64,000 nucleotides of DNA from Scytonematopsis contorta HA4267-MV1 (GTDB taxonomy: Bacteria; Cyanobacteriota; Cyanobacteriia; Cyanobacteriales; Nostocaceae), in contig JAHHIC010000045.1 in the NCBI GenBank assembly GCA_019359035.1, positions 1 through 64,000 on the forward strand, written 5' to 3'. Positions 44,942 through 54,152 of this stretch are shown piece after piece; positions within the stretch are counted from its first letter, which is position 1; each line of letters opens with the position of its first letter. The translations under genes and the position numbers were made by a program. Below the pieces are notes generated by a model. The model searched no databases. It saw only the letters and a program-made list of their open reading frames with translations, and was not told the origin of the DNA.

Positions 44942-45889
44942 TTATTTCTCGTGAAGAAGTGCATCTGTTAATTCAGACCTAGAATCAACCCTTACTTGAT
45001 TAGGGTTTTTCTGAGCAGCTTTAACAATTTCATCTAGCTCTAGTTGAAAAAGTCTGGTATTATCACCACCACCAGCTGAAATCCAAGGCATTCTACCATC
45101 CCATTTAGCAATTGCCTGTCTTTGTAAAATAGCTGGGGTCAAACTTTCTACAATTAATTGATGTGCTTTAGCTTCCCCTTTTGCCAGATTAACTCTTGCT
45201 TGTGCTTGGCTTTCTGCTTTGATAGCCAAAAATCCTGCACGTTTAGCTTCTTGTTCTGCAATTTGTTTCGCTTCCACAGCACGATTAAATTGGTCGGAAA
45301 AATGAATATTGACTAAAGAAATATCGTCTATTCCAATGTCATATGTTGATAATCGAGATTTTAAAGCTGTATCAACTTCAGTTTTTACTTGTCCTCTTGT
45401 AGTTATTATTTCTTCTGCTGTATACCTTGCCATTACAGCCTTAAGAACTTCTTTCACAGCAGGATTAATCAGACGATAGATGATAGCTTCGTGATTTCCT
45501 ACACGCTGAAAAATCACATTGGCTTTTTCTGGAGCAATGTGCCAATTCAAAGCTACATCAGTGTAAACATTTTGTAGGTCTTTAGAAGAAGCCTCTGTAG
45601 AAATTTCCTGATTCTGGATTCTAATACTTAGCTTTTCAACTGTGTTCATAATTGGAATCACAGTATGAATACCTTCTCCTAATATCTCTGGTTGCACTTC
45701 CCCAAACTTCATCAGGACTCCCCGTTGTCCGGGATTAACAATTACAAAAAAGCTACAGATAATAGTCAAAACCAACAGCAATGAAACAATTCTTACTATT
45801 GCTTGTATATCTTTATTTGGCTTTGATGCTGACTTTTTACTATTAACTGTCGTATTAAATCCTAAGTTAATGACTTCAGTATCTTGCAT
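44942..45889 (-). CDS. SPFH/prohibitin-family membrane protein, copy 1
   Basis: A 315-residue protein with one N-terminal membrane helix (IVSLLLVLTIICSFFVIV, about 29-48) and a Band-7 domain: NPGQRGVLMKFGEVQPEILG, EGIHTVIPIMNTVEKLSIRI, then a coiled-coil (AVEAKQIAEQEAKRAGFLAI). Resembles PHB-type prohibitins. The ATG at 45889 with GGAAGG is preferred to the TTG at 45901. A paralogue is at 57708. Confidence 0.85.
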   Translation of the reverse strand: MQDTEVINLGFNTTVNSKKSASKPNKDIQAIVRIVSLLLVLTIICSFFVIVNPGQRGVLMKFGEVQPEILGEGIHTVIPIMNTVEKLSIRIQNQEISTEASSKDLQNVYTDVALNWHIAPEKANVIFQRVGNHEAIIYRLINPAVKEVLKAVMARYTAEEIITTRGQVKTEVDTALKSRLSTYDIGIDDISLVNIHFSDQFNRAVEAKQIAEQEAKRAGFLAIKAESQAQARVNLAKGEAKAHQLIVESLTPAILQRQAIAKWDGRMPWISAGGGDNTRLFQLELDEIVKAAQKNPNQVRVDSRSELTDALLHEK

Positions 45890-45909
45890 AGTACCTTCCA
45901 AATTAAAGA

Positions 45910-46650
45910 TTATTTTTCATTGCTATTTGATACCGTCTCAAACTCTGCCTCAAACTCTGGGTTAACCCGCTTAGAAAATCCCCAGGTAAATAGAAGTAAA
46001 ATCAATGTCAACATCATCCATTGTGGTGGTACATGGTCTGGTACTAATGCTTTAAAAATTAGCCTAACACCAACACCAAATACTGTTAAATAAGCAGCAT
46101 CAAGCAAATAAGTAAATTCAGCCAACCAACGCACAAATAAACCAGCCATAAATCGCAGAGTAACAATACCAATTATGCAACCAGTTATAACTAACCATGT
46201 CTTACTAGAAACTGCTACTGCCGCTGTAACACTATCAAGAGAAAACGCTAAATCTGTAAAAGCAATCAAGACAATAATTTGCCAAAAATTACAACCCGTA
46301 TCTTTTTGTCCTTCTACAATTTCTTCTTCTGTCTCGGGATAAAAGTAGTTCCAAAAGTGCTTTCCGGACAACCATAAAAGATAAAGTGCGCCACCTAATT
46401 CAAACTGCCAAAACTGAATTACCCATGTCGCAGTGAAAAGTAAACCCATCCGCAGTACAAAAGCAATTACTAATCCCCAATTTAATGCTTGGCGTTGCTG
46501 AATAGGGTCTTCAACATCTTGGACTATTGCTGCTAAAGCAACGGCATTGTCAGCAGATAGAATCGTTTCTAATGCAACCAAGACTACTAACAGTCCAATT
46601 GTTTTTAAAGAAAAATCTGTGCTTAAATGTCCACTTAAATGTTGAAACAT
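45910..46650 (-). CDS. TerC-family membrane protein
   Basis: A 246-residue membrane protein with about seven helices and the TerC motifs ETILSADNAVALAAIV and FTDLAFSLDSVTAAVAVSS, whose acidic residues lie in membrane segments. TerC proteins in cyanobacteria and chloroplasts aid manganese export or thylakoid protein assembly. Here it sits in the same run as SPFH and CadD genes. Confidence 0.85.
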   Translation of the reverse strand: MFQHLSGHLSTDFSLKTIGLLVVLVALETILSADNAVALAAIVQDVEDPIQQRQALNWGLVIAFVLRMGLLFTATWVIQFWQFELGGALYLLWLSGKHFWNYFYPETEEEIVEGQKDTGCNFWQIIVLIAFTDLAFSLDSVTAAVAVSSKTWLVITGCIIGIVTLRFMAGLFVRWLAEFTYLLDAAYLTVFGVGVRLIFKALVPDHVPPQWMMLTLILLLFTWGFSKRVNPEFEAEFETVSNSNEK

Positions 46651-46681
46651 TATTTAACTCCTACTGTTGTTCTTATAAAAA

Positions 46682-46784
46682 ACGTAGGTTGGGTTGAGGA
46701 ACGAAACCCAACTTCATGCCAGAAATGTTGGGTTTCCCAAAGCCATGCCGAAGCGGCACACTGCGCGAACAACCCAACCTACGA
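46682..46784. repeat. Imperfect inverted repeat with GTAGGTTGGGTT arms
   Basis: CGTAGGTTGGGTT and AACCCAACCTACG bracket two further inverted GTTGGGTTTC-type segments. This GTAGGTTGGGTT element is a common cyanobacterial intergenic repeat. Confidence 0.8.
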
Positions 46785-46863
46785 ATTGTTACATTTTTGA
46801 GCTTAACTGAGCAGTATTGTAAGGACATATATCCTTTTTTCTTGCTCCTTCTTCCTTCATTTT

Positions 46864-47478
46864 TTAACCGTTCTCACCACCAGTAAATGTGTTGGGAATG
46901 CGAGAGTTAACAAAAGCTTGCGATACATTTGGGACAAACCATTTCTTTTCTTCAGAAGTAACTACTTTAGGAGAGGGGAGATTTAACTCTACTTCAGATG
47001 TATCTGGATTTTTCTTCGCTAAAAGTTGTGTTCCATCCAAAATTTTGATAGCAACAGCATTAGTTTTGTCTAATCCAGAAACTTTAACGTCGCTAGGAAC
47101 ATAAATTCCTTGACAATCCCATTGGTCTGGTGTAGTTTGACCATTTGCTAAGAAATAAAGTTGATTTTTGTTGCCAGAATTTTCAGATTCTTCGCTTCCT
47201 GTACCATAAATTGCTAGGTTTCCACCTGTTTCATTTCGGCACTGTCCCCAATTTGTTCCTGATTCGATAGCTGCTTTCTGAAATTCTAATTCTGCTATTT
47301 GACGTTGTACATCAGCTGGTACGCTCTCTCCTGCGTTTTTCTGTAATTTATCAATGGTCTTGGTGACCTCTATATAGTCAGGACTCTTACGATAGCTAGG
47401 GTCTGCCCAAGATGGTTGAGCTATAACTAGGTTAGCAAGCATGACCGCTAATACGAGAGCAATTTTTAGAAATTTCAT
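46864..47478 (-). CDS. Secreted two-cysteine protein, copy 1 (cassette-specific)
   Basis: A 204-residue protein with a Sec signal peptide (LVLAVMLANLVIAQPSWADP, cleavage after ADP region). The mature chain has a helical start and a conserved block WGQCRNETGGNLAIYG, WDCQGIYVPSDV, and KKWFVPNVSQ. Only two cysteines are present, perhaps a disulfide. A paralogue of 222 residues is at 54153. No known family is recognised. Both copies lie next to DUF1634, TauE and CadD genes. Confidence 0.75.
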   Translation of the reverse strand: MKFLKIALVLAVMLANLVIAQPSWADPSYRKSPDYIEVTKTIDKLQKNAGESVPADVQRQIAELEFQKAAIESGTNWGQCRNETGGNLAIYGTGSEESENSGNKNQLYFLANGQTTPDQWDCQGIYVPSDVKVSGLDKTNAVAIKILDGTQLLAKKNPDTSEVELNLPSPKVVTSEEKKWFVPNVSQAFVNSRIPNTFTGGENG

Positions 47479-47931
47479 AGTTTTCTCCTGTGATAACTAG
47501 AGGTTATTCCAACTTATGGCTTGATTAGTTTTGGAAAAATTTAAGACTGAACCAGTAATCAGTTGAGGATTTTGATAAGGAAGCTCTATTCAGTCAGAAA
47601 ATATCAAGTGAAAAAACTTGCTGTCCGCAATTGAAGATGGAATGAAGGTCGTGACACTTGTAACTAAAAATGAAGCATTCCAAATTCAAAAAAATTGTTA
47701 CCTGTTTCTTTTTTCTGTAGAACTAGGTTTTTTTGAGTACACATATAATTTATGCTCTTTTTAAAGTAAAAGCAAATATTCTTCTTTGTTCAAACAATAA
47801 ATATAATTTATGAATAAATGACTCGACAAACAGAGAAACCCACTTTTTAAAAGAAAGCAGGTTCCTGAAGACTTCAATTTTCACAAAAAAATCTAGATAG
47901 AAATATTATTTAAAATTACTCCTATTCACCC
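47479..47931. other. 450-bp spacer within the minus-strand cassette
   Basis: No gene or dyad operator recognised; AT-rich with A tracts. Confidence 0.4.
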
Positions 47932-48471
47932 TTAATAATATGCCATCACGAAACTATACATTAATCCAAAAAGTGATAGAGATGTTACAACCGTATAAGT
48001 CAAATCCCTTCGACATGCAAAAGTCAATAACGAAAGTACAACGCGGATAACCGGTGTAGCAATTAATAGCAGAATCCCAAATATAATAATACTCTCATAG
48101 CTACCTGACAAAATACCCCTCACCATATCCATTGGTGAGCCAAATACTAATGATTCACCTTGAAAAAATTTGTAATTAGCAGGCTCTGCACCGTAGCGGT
48201 ATAAGTATAAAATTCCACCCACCAAAACTATTGAGCAAGCAATTAGAACTCCGTATTTTAGGAGGTTGCTAATTAATTGCTCAAATTGCTCTTCACTATG
48301 GTTTTTCGTGTATGTATCAGGAAGTTGTCCTTCTTTGATTTCCTTATTTTCATCATTGTGAACTAGTATTTCTGAGGTTGCTGATTTAGAAATGTTTTCT
48401 TCTTCATGCTTCCCAGTACCTGAGTGAAGGGTGGCAAGAGAATCTTGATGGCTAAAATAAGATAGATGCAT
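47932..48471 (-). CDS. DUF1634 membrane protein, copy 1
   Basis: A 179-residue protein with an acidic, low-complexity N-terminal half and three hydrophobic helices in the C-terminal half. The DUF1634 hallmark LLKYGVLIACSIVLVGGILYL is clear. DUF1634 genes typically neighbour TauE/SafE transporters; the partner is at 49296. The ATG at 48471 (AGGGGA upstream) is preferred over the TTG at 48510. Confidence 0.8.
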   Translation of the reverse strand: MHLSYFSHQDSLATLHSGTGKHEEENISKSATSEILVHNDENKEIKEGQLPDTYTKNHSEEQFEQLISNLLKYGVLIACSIVLVGGILYLYRYGAEPANYKFFQGESLVFGSPMDMVRGILSGSYESIIIFGILLLIATPVIRVVLSLLTFACRRDLTYTVVTSLSLFGLMYSFVMAYY

Positions 48472-48628
48472 GTCACAATCCCCTGCTAAAGTGTTGTACA
48501 ATATTCTCAATGCAATTTAAGACAGTACAGAATTATTTCCGCTGGTTTTACACTACTTTTTCTGCGTGACAGAATCAAATATTATTTCTTTTCAAAAGAA
48601 TAATTAAAAGTAATGACGCGATTTGAAC

Positions 48629-49075
48629 TTAGTCATCTACACTTTCATTTTCGTAAGTTTTTTGAATAAAATGTTGCAGATGCGGTTGCTCTAAACTCAG
48701 TCCAATTTCTTGTGCTTTAACAGTGAGTTGTTCTAACGTTAAGCCTTCCTCAATTGCGGTAGCTATTAAAGCAATCGCTCCTGCTCGCAATCCAGCACCA
48801 CAATGAAATAATACAGGCTTAGGTAATTTATCTATTTCCCATAAGGTCTGGGCAACTAGTTCCTCATCAACAGAGTTAGATTGTAATGGAACATTAGCAT
48901 AATCTAGCCCTACCTTTTCAGCGTGTTCTTGTTCATCAGCTAAAACACCTTGTTCATTAGGGGTACGCAAATTTAATACAGACTTAAATCCTTCCTCTGC
49001 GGCCTGTTTAAGTTCCTCTGGTGTTACCTGTCCACTTACACTGAAGTTGTCACTGACTTTTTTTACATCAGACAT
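48629..49075 (-). CDS. DUF442 / Blh-type protein phosphatase-like enzyme
   Basis: A 148-residue cytoplasmic protein with the dual-specificity phosphatase-like signature HCGAGLRAGA and SVLNLRTPNEQG near the N terminus. This group (DUF442, Blh) is often fused to or beside persulfide dioxygenases and is linked to sulfide oxidation; the dioxygenase in this window is at 10680. A degenerate dyad operator lies 139 bp upstream. The ATG at 49075 is chosen over the GTG at 49078. Confidence 0.82.
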   Translation of the reverse strand: MSDVKKVSDNFSVSGQVTPEELKQAAEEGFKSVLNLRTPNEQGVLADEQEHAEKVGLDYANVPLQSNSVDEELVAQTLWEIDKLPKPVLFHCGAGLRAGAIALIATAIEEGLTLEQLTVKAQEIGLSLEQPHLQHFIQKTYENESVDD

Positions 49076-49118
49076 CACAATACCTCTGAAATACTCTAAG
49101 TCTCAGCACCCAATAATG

Positions 49119-49147
49119 TAGAAACGTTACATACATGTAACGTCTCC
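49119..49147. repeat. Palindromic repeat, copy 5 (diverged)
   Basis: GTAGAAACGTTACATACATG followed by TAACGTCTC; an imperfect version of the 28-bp palindrome. Confidence 0.6.
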
Positions 49148-49214
49148 TTGTATCCAACGTCTCCTTATATCTAACGTCTTTTTACTTGGATTTTTTACCC
49201 ACAAATCAATATAC

Positions 49215-49240
49215 TACTGCAAATCGGTAGAAATTATGTA
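49215..49240. promoter_or_regulatory. 26-bp dyad operator candidate, site 13 (DUF442 gene)
   Basis: TACTGCAAATC, spacer GGTA, then GAAATTATGTA: good left half, weaker right half. Confidence 0.5.
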
Positions 49241-49295
49241 TTTAACATAATTTTAAAATTTAACCATCATCGCACCCAATAATTATTTGTCTTCT

Positions 49296-50093
49296 TCATG
49301 CTAGATAAACCAACTTCCAACTAACTCCCATTAATAAGGCGTAAATCACAAACCGCAGCACACGCTGAGGTGTTAACTGGCAGAGCTTAGCACCAAGCAT
49401 TACTCCAGGTACAGTACCAATCCAAATTGGAATGACCAGACCCCAGTTGACAGTTCCGAGAAAAATATGTCCAAGGGAGGTGAATACTAACAAAATTGCC
49501 GCTTGTGCCAAATCAGTACCAACCAACTTTTTAGAATCTAAGCGGAAAAAAGCAATTAGTACCATCGCGAATAGGGAACCAGAAGATACACTTGTCATGC
49601 CCACCATAGAACCTAAGGCTGCTCCCACACACATGGTATTAATACGACCAAGATTAGTGTTTAAGTCAAATTTGGGTAACTGAGGTAACTCAAAGTTGGG
49701 AACAAACCATTTGAGCAGCATCTGTCCAGTTCCTAAGAAGGCTACAAACAGAACCATTCCTCCGATTAACCGCAGAAGGATTTCATCAATATTTATAATT
49801 CCTGTACGTTCAATTAAATAAAGAGTTCCTACCCCAGTAAGGGAACCAGGAACGCTACCCAGTGCCAACCATTTAACAACTTGTAAGTCAATAGTTTCTT
49901 GTTGCCAGTGTTTAATACCACCGACTACTTTCATTAGAGTCGCTGCGACTATATCGGAACTGATTGCAACAGATGGTGGAACTTGGAAGACGAAAATCAA
50001 CATGGGGGTGATAAGAGACGCACCACCAATTCCAGTCAATCCAACAATAATACCAATTAAGAAACTAAGGAAAGATAGTAGTAAGGTACTCAT
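49296..50093 (-). CDS. TauE/SafE-family membrane transporter
   Basis: A 265-residue protein with about eight helices. IGIIVGLTGIGGASLITPML and GAALGSMVGMTSVSSGSLFAM are the paired family motifs. It heads the minus-strand cassette that continues with DUF442, DUF1634, the secreted protein, TerC, SPFH and CadD genes. Substrate unknown; sulfite or thiosulfate-type anions are plausible. Confidence 0.85.
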   Translation of the reverse strand: MSTLLLSFLSFLIGIIVGLTGIGGASLITPMLIFVFQVPPSVAISSDIVAATLMKVVGGIKHWQQETIDLQVVKWLALGSVPGSLTGVGTLYLIERTGIINIDEILLRLIGGMVLFVAFLGTGQMLLKWFVPNFELPQLPKFDLNTNLGRINTMCVGAALGSMVGMTSVSSGSLFAMVLIAFFRLDSKKLVGTDLAQAAILLVFTSLGHIFLGTVNWGLVIPIWIGTVPGVMLGAKLCQLTPQRVLRFVIYALLMGVSWKLVYLA

Positions 50094-50353
50094 ATTTTTT
50101 TGAGACTAGAAGTTAAACTAATTCAGGCAAGATATTTAGTAAGCAGAGGCTGGTAGATTAGTATATTTGCACCTAATAGCTGAGAAGTGTTAATTGTTTT
50201 TGAGCGTTGGGTTCTTGAGTATCGCCACTTCATTGATGCATATATCCCCACTTGAGGACTGGGGAATAAGATTTAGATTTGACATCCCCAGAAAATCATT
50301 ATGGGTGGTTAAATACCGTTAAACGGCAATTTACTACATGTAAATGCAAATAA

Positions 50354-50372
50354 CCCCGGTTAGCTACCGGGG
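50354..50372 (-). terminator. GC-rich hairpin spanning the stop codon of the next gene
   Basis: CCCCGG and CCGGGG pair around TTAGCTA, which contains the TAA stop of the minus-strand membrane gene. There is no long T tract, so terminator function is uncertain. Confidence 0.45.
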
Positions 50373-50827
50373 AATAAGTTAGGAGTCTCAAGAATTTTGA
50401 ATTGGATTAATGCCAAAATTATTAGTGTATAAGCCGTTGAAGAAGCTAAACCCATGAGTAATTCTTTTTTGAGGTTACGCTCTTGAGGTTGGTTTTGGAA
50501 AACATCTATAACCCCAGCTTGCATTAACAAAATTCCCAAAACATTGGAAAGCCAGTAACCTGCAATAGAACAAGGAATCAGTAAACCAGGATAAAAGAAA
50601 CTACAAAGATATCCAAACCCATAGGCTAATGGGAGATTAAAAAATAAGTCATTCCACCAGGACATCGGCGATAGTAAATACCCGATTACCAAAAAAAAAC
50701 TACCTCGAATTTTTCTTATAAAATCTGTAATGCTTATCCCATCTAGTTTAGGCTGTTCTAAAACCTCATCAGGGGCATTTTCTAAGATGTTTAAATCGTA
50801 ACTTGGTTCCTGTGTATTTTCTATCAT
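50360..50827 (-). CDS. Unrecognised membrane protein, 155 residues
   Basis: No family recognised. An acidic N-terminal 35 residues precede about three hydrophobic segments (45-58, 66-110, 133-147). A dyad operator starts only 4 bp upstream of the ATG at 50827, so the operator overlaps the presumed ribosome-binding region (GGGAAAT). Either control is by direct occlusion, or the true start lies further downstream. Confidence 0.65.
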   Translation of the reverse strand: MIENTQEPSYDLNILENAPDEVLEQPKLDGISITDFIRKIRGSFFLVIGYLLSPMSWWNDLFFNLPLAYGFGYLCSFFYPGLLIPCSIAGYWLSNVLGILLMQAGVIDVFQNQPQERNLKKELLMGLASSTAYTLIILALIQFKILETPNLFPGS

Positions 50828-50831
50828 AAGA

Positions 50832-50857
50832 TACTATTTCCCGATTGGTATACCGTA
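50832..50857. promoter_or_regulatory. 26-bp dyad operator candidate, site 14 (next to a start codon)
   Basis: TACTATTTCCC and GGTATACCGTA flank GATT. The right half is consensus, the left half is weaker. Confidence 0.6.
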
Positions 50858-51065
50858 GTTTAATACAAAAAAAATTAAAAATCTATTAGTAAATACACAA
50901 TATGTGTATGTAACATGTTGTTTTAGTTACACCACTTTACAAAGCTACATTCAAAAACGCTGTCCGAGTAGTTAAGGCTTTATACATTAGGGATTAAGAC
51001 AAGTTATAAAGGAGATTCTCCGGCAGTGTATAGTTGTTTTATTTTACACATCTACTCACAAAGAT

Positions 51066-51093
51066 GTAGAGACGTTACATGTAACGTCTCTAG
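51066..51093. repeat. 28-bp palindromic repeat, copy 6
   Basis: GTAGAGACGTTACATG and complement, ending TAG rather than TAC, between the membrane gene and the LysR gene. Confidence 0.85.
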
Positions 51094-51177
51094 ATTTGTT
51101 TTATTTTTGATATGTAGGATACATTATCCCGTACGGTGGTATGTATAGTACAAAGACATTTCTCCTTTCGGAATAAT

Positions 51178-52125
51178 TTACGATGCTAATTCAACTGGAC
51201 AAGCAACAAGCATTTTTTCAAAAACAATGGACAGCTTACTCTGAAAACGCTGTCGATGCTTCAGTTTCAAAAAAGGTCGAACAATTTCCACCGGAGCATG
51301 GTGACAATTGCGATTATCAATAACTTTCACTGCTCGCAAAGTATATAACTGTAATTCCTTCTTCAACATCAGTTCGGAAATAGCTGCAGCTGCTACACCA
51401 TCTTCGACAACCGCTTTCACCATTTCCCCACTGTTCAAGATGGATATCACATTTAGCTGCGACAAGTCGATACCCCAGTTTTCCAAAGCTTGTTCAAATC
51501 GTTGCTGTGTTCCCGAACCTCCTTCACGCATTACCCATCCAACGTTAGTCAGTTCTGTTAGAGGAACCACAGGATTTTCAAACCAAGGGTGAGATTTACC
51601 GACAACAATAAGTAATCTGTCGGTTCCCACAATTTCTTCTTCTAGACAAGTTTTGTACTGTTGACCGACTTCTCCTTCCACCAAACCTAAATCAAACAAT
51701 CCCGATGCGGTTCCTGCACAAATTGTTTCTGCGTTAGCTATAGTACATTTAAAAGAAATCTTGGGATATAAACGTTGAAATAGACTGATTTTCTTTGGTA
51801 ACCAGTAGTTTCCAATGCTAAGACTAGCACCCAAAATTAGCTCACCTCGTTGCAAATCGTTTAATTCTCGCAATCCTCGTTCTGTCAGAGCAACTTTCTC
51901 CAAGATTTTTTGTGCTTCTTTTTCAAGTAACTTGCCAGCTTCAGTGATTTCAATATGACGGCCAATTCGATGAAAGAGTTTTACAGCATACTCCGTTTCT
52001 AAACTTTGGATTGCCGCGCTTACTGCTGGTTGAGTAACATAAAGCGCTTCCGCAGCACGGGTAAAATGTAGATGTTCTGCAACTGCTAAAAAGATTCGTA
52101 ACTGGTCTAGCGTCATTCCTGCCAT
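51178..52125 (-). CDS. LysR-family transcriptional regulator
   Basis: A 315-residue regulator with the N-terminal helix-turn-helix (MTLDQLRIFLAVAEHLHFTR, AAEALYVTQPAVSAAIQSLE) and a periplasmic-binding-like effector domain. It resembles CmpR/RbcR/CysB-type proteins of cyanobacteria. It lies between the two transporter cassettes and could control one or both. LysR boxes (T-N11-A) could also fit the 26-bp dyads, so it remains a candidate for that site. Confidence 0.88.
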   Translation of the reverse strand: MAGMTLDQLRIFLAVAEHLHFTRAAEALYVTQPAVSAAIQSLETEYAVKLFHRIGRHIEITEAGKLLEKEAQKILEKVALTERGLRELNDLQRGELILGASLSIGNYWLPKKISLFQRLYPKISFKCTIANAETICAGTASGLFDLGLVEGEVGQQYKTCLEEEIVGTDRLLIVVGKSHPWFENPVVPLTELTNVGWVMREGGSGTQQRFEQALENWGIDLSQLNVISILNSGEMVKAVVEDGVAAAAISELMLKKELQLYTLRAVKVIDNRNCHHAPVEIVRPFLKLKHRQRFQSKLSIVFEKMLVACPVELAS

Positions 52126-52479
52126 TCTATATGTTCCTAAAGATAGATGTATGCAACTGGTTAAATGCTGAATTTCTTACCATCAACTGTCACAAGCGGT
52201 TATTACTTAGGTTAATTTTCAAATGAAGTATTTTAAAGTACTGAATTATTGCTGATTTCATGACAATTATTTTATTTTGACTAATTTTGCGATACCTGAG
52301 CTGTTTACAGAGCCTAGTAATCCTCCAAATTATTCAAAGTGATACCTCCAAGGTATCAGATGTAAGTTCGATAACTACTATTTATTAATTTAAGAAGAAA
52401 GAATATTTGCTGTAAATATTTTTCGGGGATAAATTTAAGTCATCCTTCCAACTGCAATGGTTGACGGTTGAGGCTCAAC
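52126..52479. other. Spacer upstream of the plus-strand cassette
   Basis: No gene seen. AAGAAGAAAGAATATTTGCT at about 52392-52411 is nearly the same as a sequence before the first Rrf2 gene (about 7722-7741). The region also holds an imperfect repeat ACCAGTCACC leading into the heptanucleotide array. Confidence 0.4.
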
Positions 52480-52570
52480 AGTCACCAGTCACCAGTCACC
52501 AGTCAACAGTCAACAGTCACCAGTCACCAGTCAACAGTCAACGGTCAACGGTCAACAGTCAACAGCCAAT
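52480..52570. repeat. Heptanucleotide tandem repeat (STRR-type)
   Basis: About 12 variants of CAGTCAA/CAGTCAC/CGGTCAA in tandem, ending just before the ATG at 52578. Heptanucleotide arrays are typical of heterocystous cyanobacteria. The frame stays open through it, which makes the CadD frame look 39 residues longer than it probably is. Confidence 0.9.
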
Positions 52571-52577
52571 ACCCAAC

Positions 52578-53279
52578 ATGGATGAACTAATCACAGCAAT
52601 ACCTACAGGAATTTCTGCATTTGCCGCAACTAACCTAGATGATTTAGTGATTTTGACTTTGTTTTTCTCACGAATCAATACTTCCTTCCGTCCTTGGCAT
52701 ATTGTTGTCGGTCAATATTTAGGATTCAGTCTTTTGGTTATTGCCAGCCTATCAGGTTTCTTTGGTAGTATGATATTGCCAAAACACTGGATTGGATTAA
52801 TGGGGCTGATTCCTATCGCAATCGGTTTCAGCCATTGGCTAAATCCAGAAAGTGACTCTTCTGAAGATAGTAATGAAGAAACACAAAAGCCTCCTGACTC
52901 TGTTTTTAGCAGCTTATTGTCTCCACAAATTTATAGTGTTGCAGCGATTACGGTTGTAAATGGTAGCGATAACGTCAGTATATACGTACCATTGTTTGCT
53001 AGTACTGATTTAGTCAAACTTTTGATAATTTTGGGTACTTTCTTTTCACTGGTTGGAGTCTGGTGCTATGCAAGTTACAAATTAATGAGCCAAAGTACGA
53101 TTGCGGATATTCTAACTCGCTATGGTAGTAGTTTAGTCCCTTTTGTTTTGGTTGGATTAGGAGTTTTTATTATCTTACAAAGTCACGCTTTGAATCCATT
53201 AGCTTTAGGTGCATGTTGCTTATGCTTGATAGGAATAGTCAAAAAATATAAACCATCGGTAGAAGTAGAAGAAAATTAG
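52578..53279 (+). CDS. CadD-family transporter, copy 3
   Basis: A 233-residue membrane protein: MDELITAIPTGISAFAATNL and DDLVILTLFFSRIN, then GQYLGFSLLVIASLSGFFGS, and the second repeat VVNGSDNVSIYVPLFAST. It is closest in layout to copies 2 and 4. The ATG at 52578 is chosen because the sequence upstream is a heptanucleotide repeat. First gene of the plus-strand cassette. Confidence 0.82.
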   Translation: MDELITAIPTGISAFAATNLDDLVILTLFFSRINTSFRPWHIVVGQYLGFSLLVIASLSGFFGSMILPKHWIGLMGLIPIAIGFSHWLNPESDSSEDSNEETQKPPDSVFSSLLSPQIYSVAAITVVNGSDNVSIYVPLFASTDLVKLLIILGTFFSLVGVWCYASYKLMSQSTIADILTRYGSSLVPFVLVGLGVFIILQSHALNPLALGACCLCLIGIVKKYKPSVEVEEN

Positions 53280-53316
53280 TGTAAGGTACAAAAAATGTCA
53301 ACTAACAAAACAAATT

Positions 53317-53976
53317 ATGTATAGACTAGTTGAAATCATAATTACAGGTATTGCATCCTTTGCTGCTACCAATCTAGATGACATTATTGTCCTAACAGTT
53401 TTCTTCGCACAAGTAAATTCTAGCTTTCGCCCAAAACACATAATTTTCGGGCAATATCTTGGATTTATTGCCATTATAATTATGAGTTTACCAGGATTTT
53501 TAGGAGGATTAGTTTTAGACAAAAAGTGGATTGGAATATTAGGCTTTTTGCCAATTATTATAGGTATTAGCAAACTGCTTAATCGAAAAGCTGATGAAAC
53601 AGAAGTTCAAACAGTAGTAGAAGAAATAAACTCATCACATCCCGGTGCATCTTTTATGTCAATATTTAATAGTGTTATTTCACCACAAACTTATAAAGTC
53701 GCAGCAGTAACTTTCGCTAACGGTGGAGATAATATTGGAATTTATGTTCCCTTATTCGCTAGTAGTAATTTAACAAAACTAGGAATAATTTTAAGTATTT
53801 TCATGGTGATGATTGCTGTTTGGTGTTGTATAGCTTATCAATTGACTCGCAATCCTGTGGTTGCAAATATTTTAACTAATCGCGGAGATGCTATTGTTCC
53901 TTTCGTATTAATAGCTTTAGGCATTTATATATTGATTGATAGCGAGACATATTTATTACTAACACCATCTAAATAA
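53317..53976 (+). CDS. CadD-family transporter, copy 4
   Basis: A 219-residue membrane protein with FAATNLDDIIVLTVFFAQVN, GQYLGFIAIIIMSLPGFLGG and FANGGDNIGIYVPLFASS. It follows copy 3 after 37 bp, so the cassette begins with a tandem pair. The acidic pair in ATNLDD and the asparagine-rich ANGGDN motif are candidate ion ligands. Confidence 0.82.
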   Translation: MYRLVEIIITGIASFAATNLDDIIVLTVFFAQVNSSFRPKHIIFGQYLGFIAIIIMSLPGFLGGLVLDKKWIGILGFLPIIIGISKLLNRKADETEVQTVVEEINSSHPGASFMSIFNSVISPQTYKVAAVTFANGGDNIGIYVPLFASSNLTKLGIILSIFMVMIAVWCCIAYQLTRNPVVANILTNRGDAIVPFVLIALGIYILIDSETYLLLTPSK

Positions 53977-54152
53977 GTAAATTATAGAAATTTATAAAGC
54001 GTGATAAAAGTATAAGGAGGAAAAAAGTTAAATTCACGTAGGATGGGTTAGGCGCATTTGTAGCACTTAAATGGAGACTCTTTAAGTCATATGAAGCGCC
54101 GTAACCCATCACCTTTGAGCAAAGAACACTGACAGGATTAAGGAGAAATCGA

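Noticed and set aside
46662-46687. TACTGTTGTTC with AAAAAACGTAG just upstream of terC
   Set aside because: It overlaps the edge of a common intergenic repeat and misses one base of the right half, so it may be chance.
51132-51157. TACGGTGGTAT near the 3' end of the LysR gene
   Set aside because: No complementary half at the 26-bp spacing and not upstream of a gene start.
52461-52577. N-terminal Gln/Ser/Val-rich extension of CadD copy 3
   Set aside because: It is the translation of a heptanucleotide repeat; family homology starts at the ATG at 52578.
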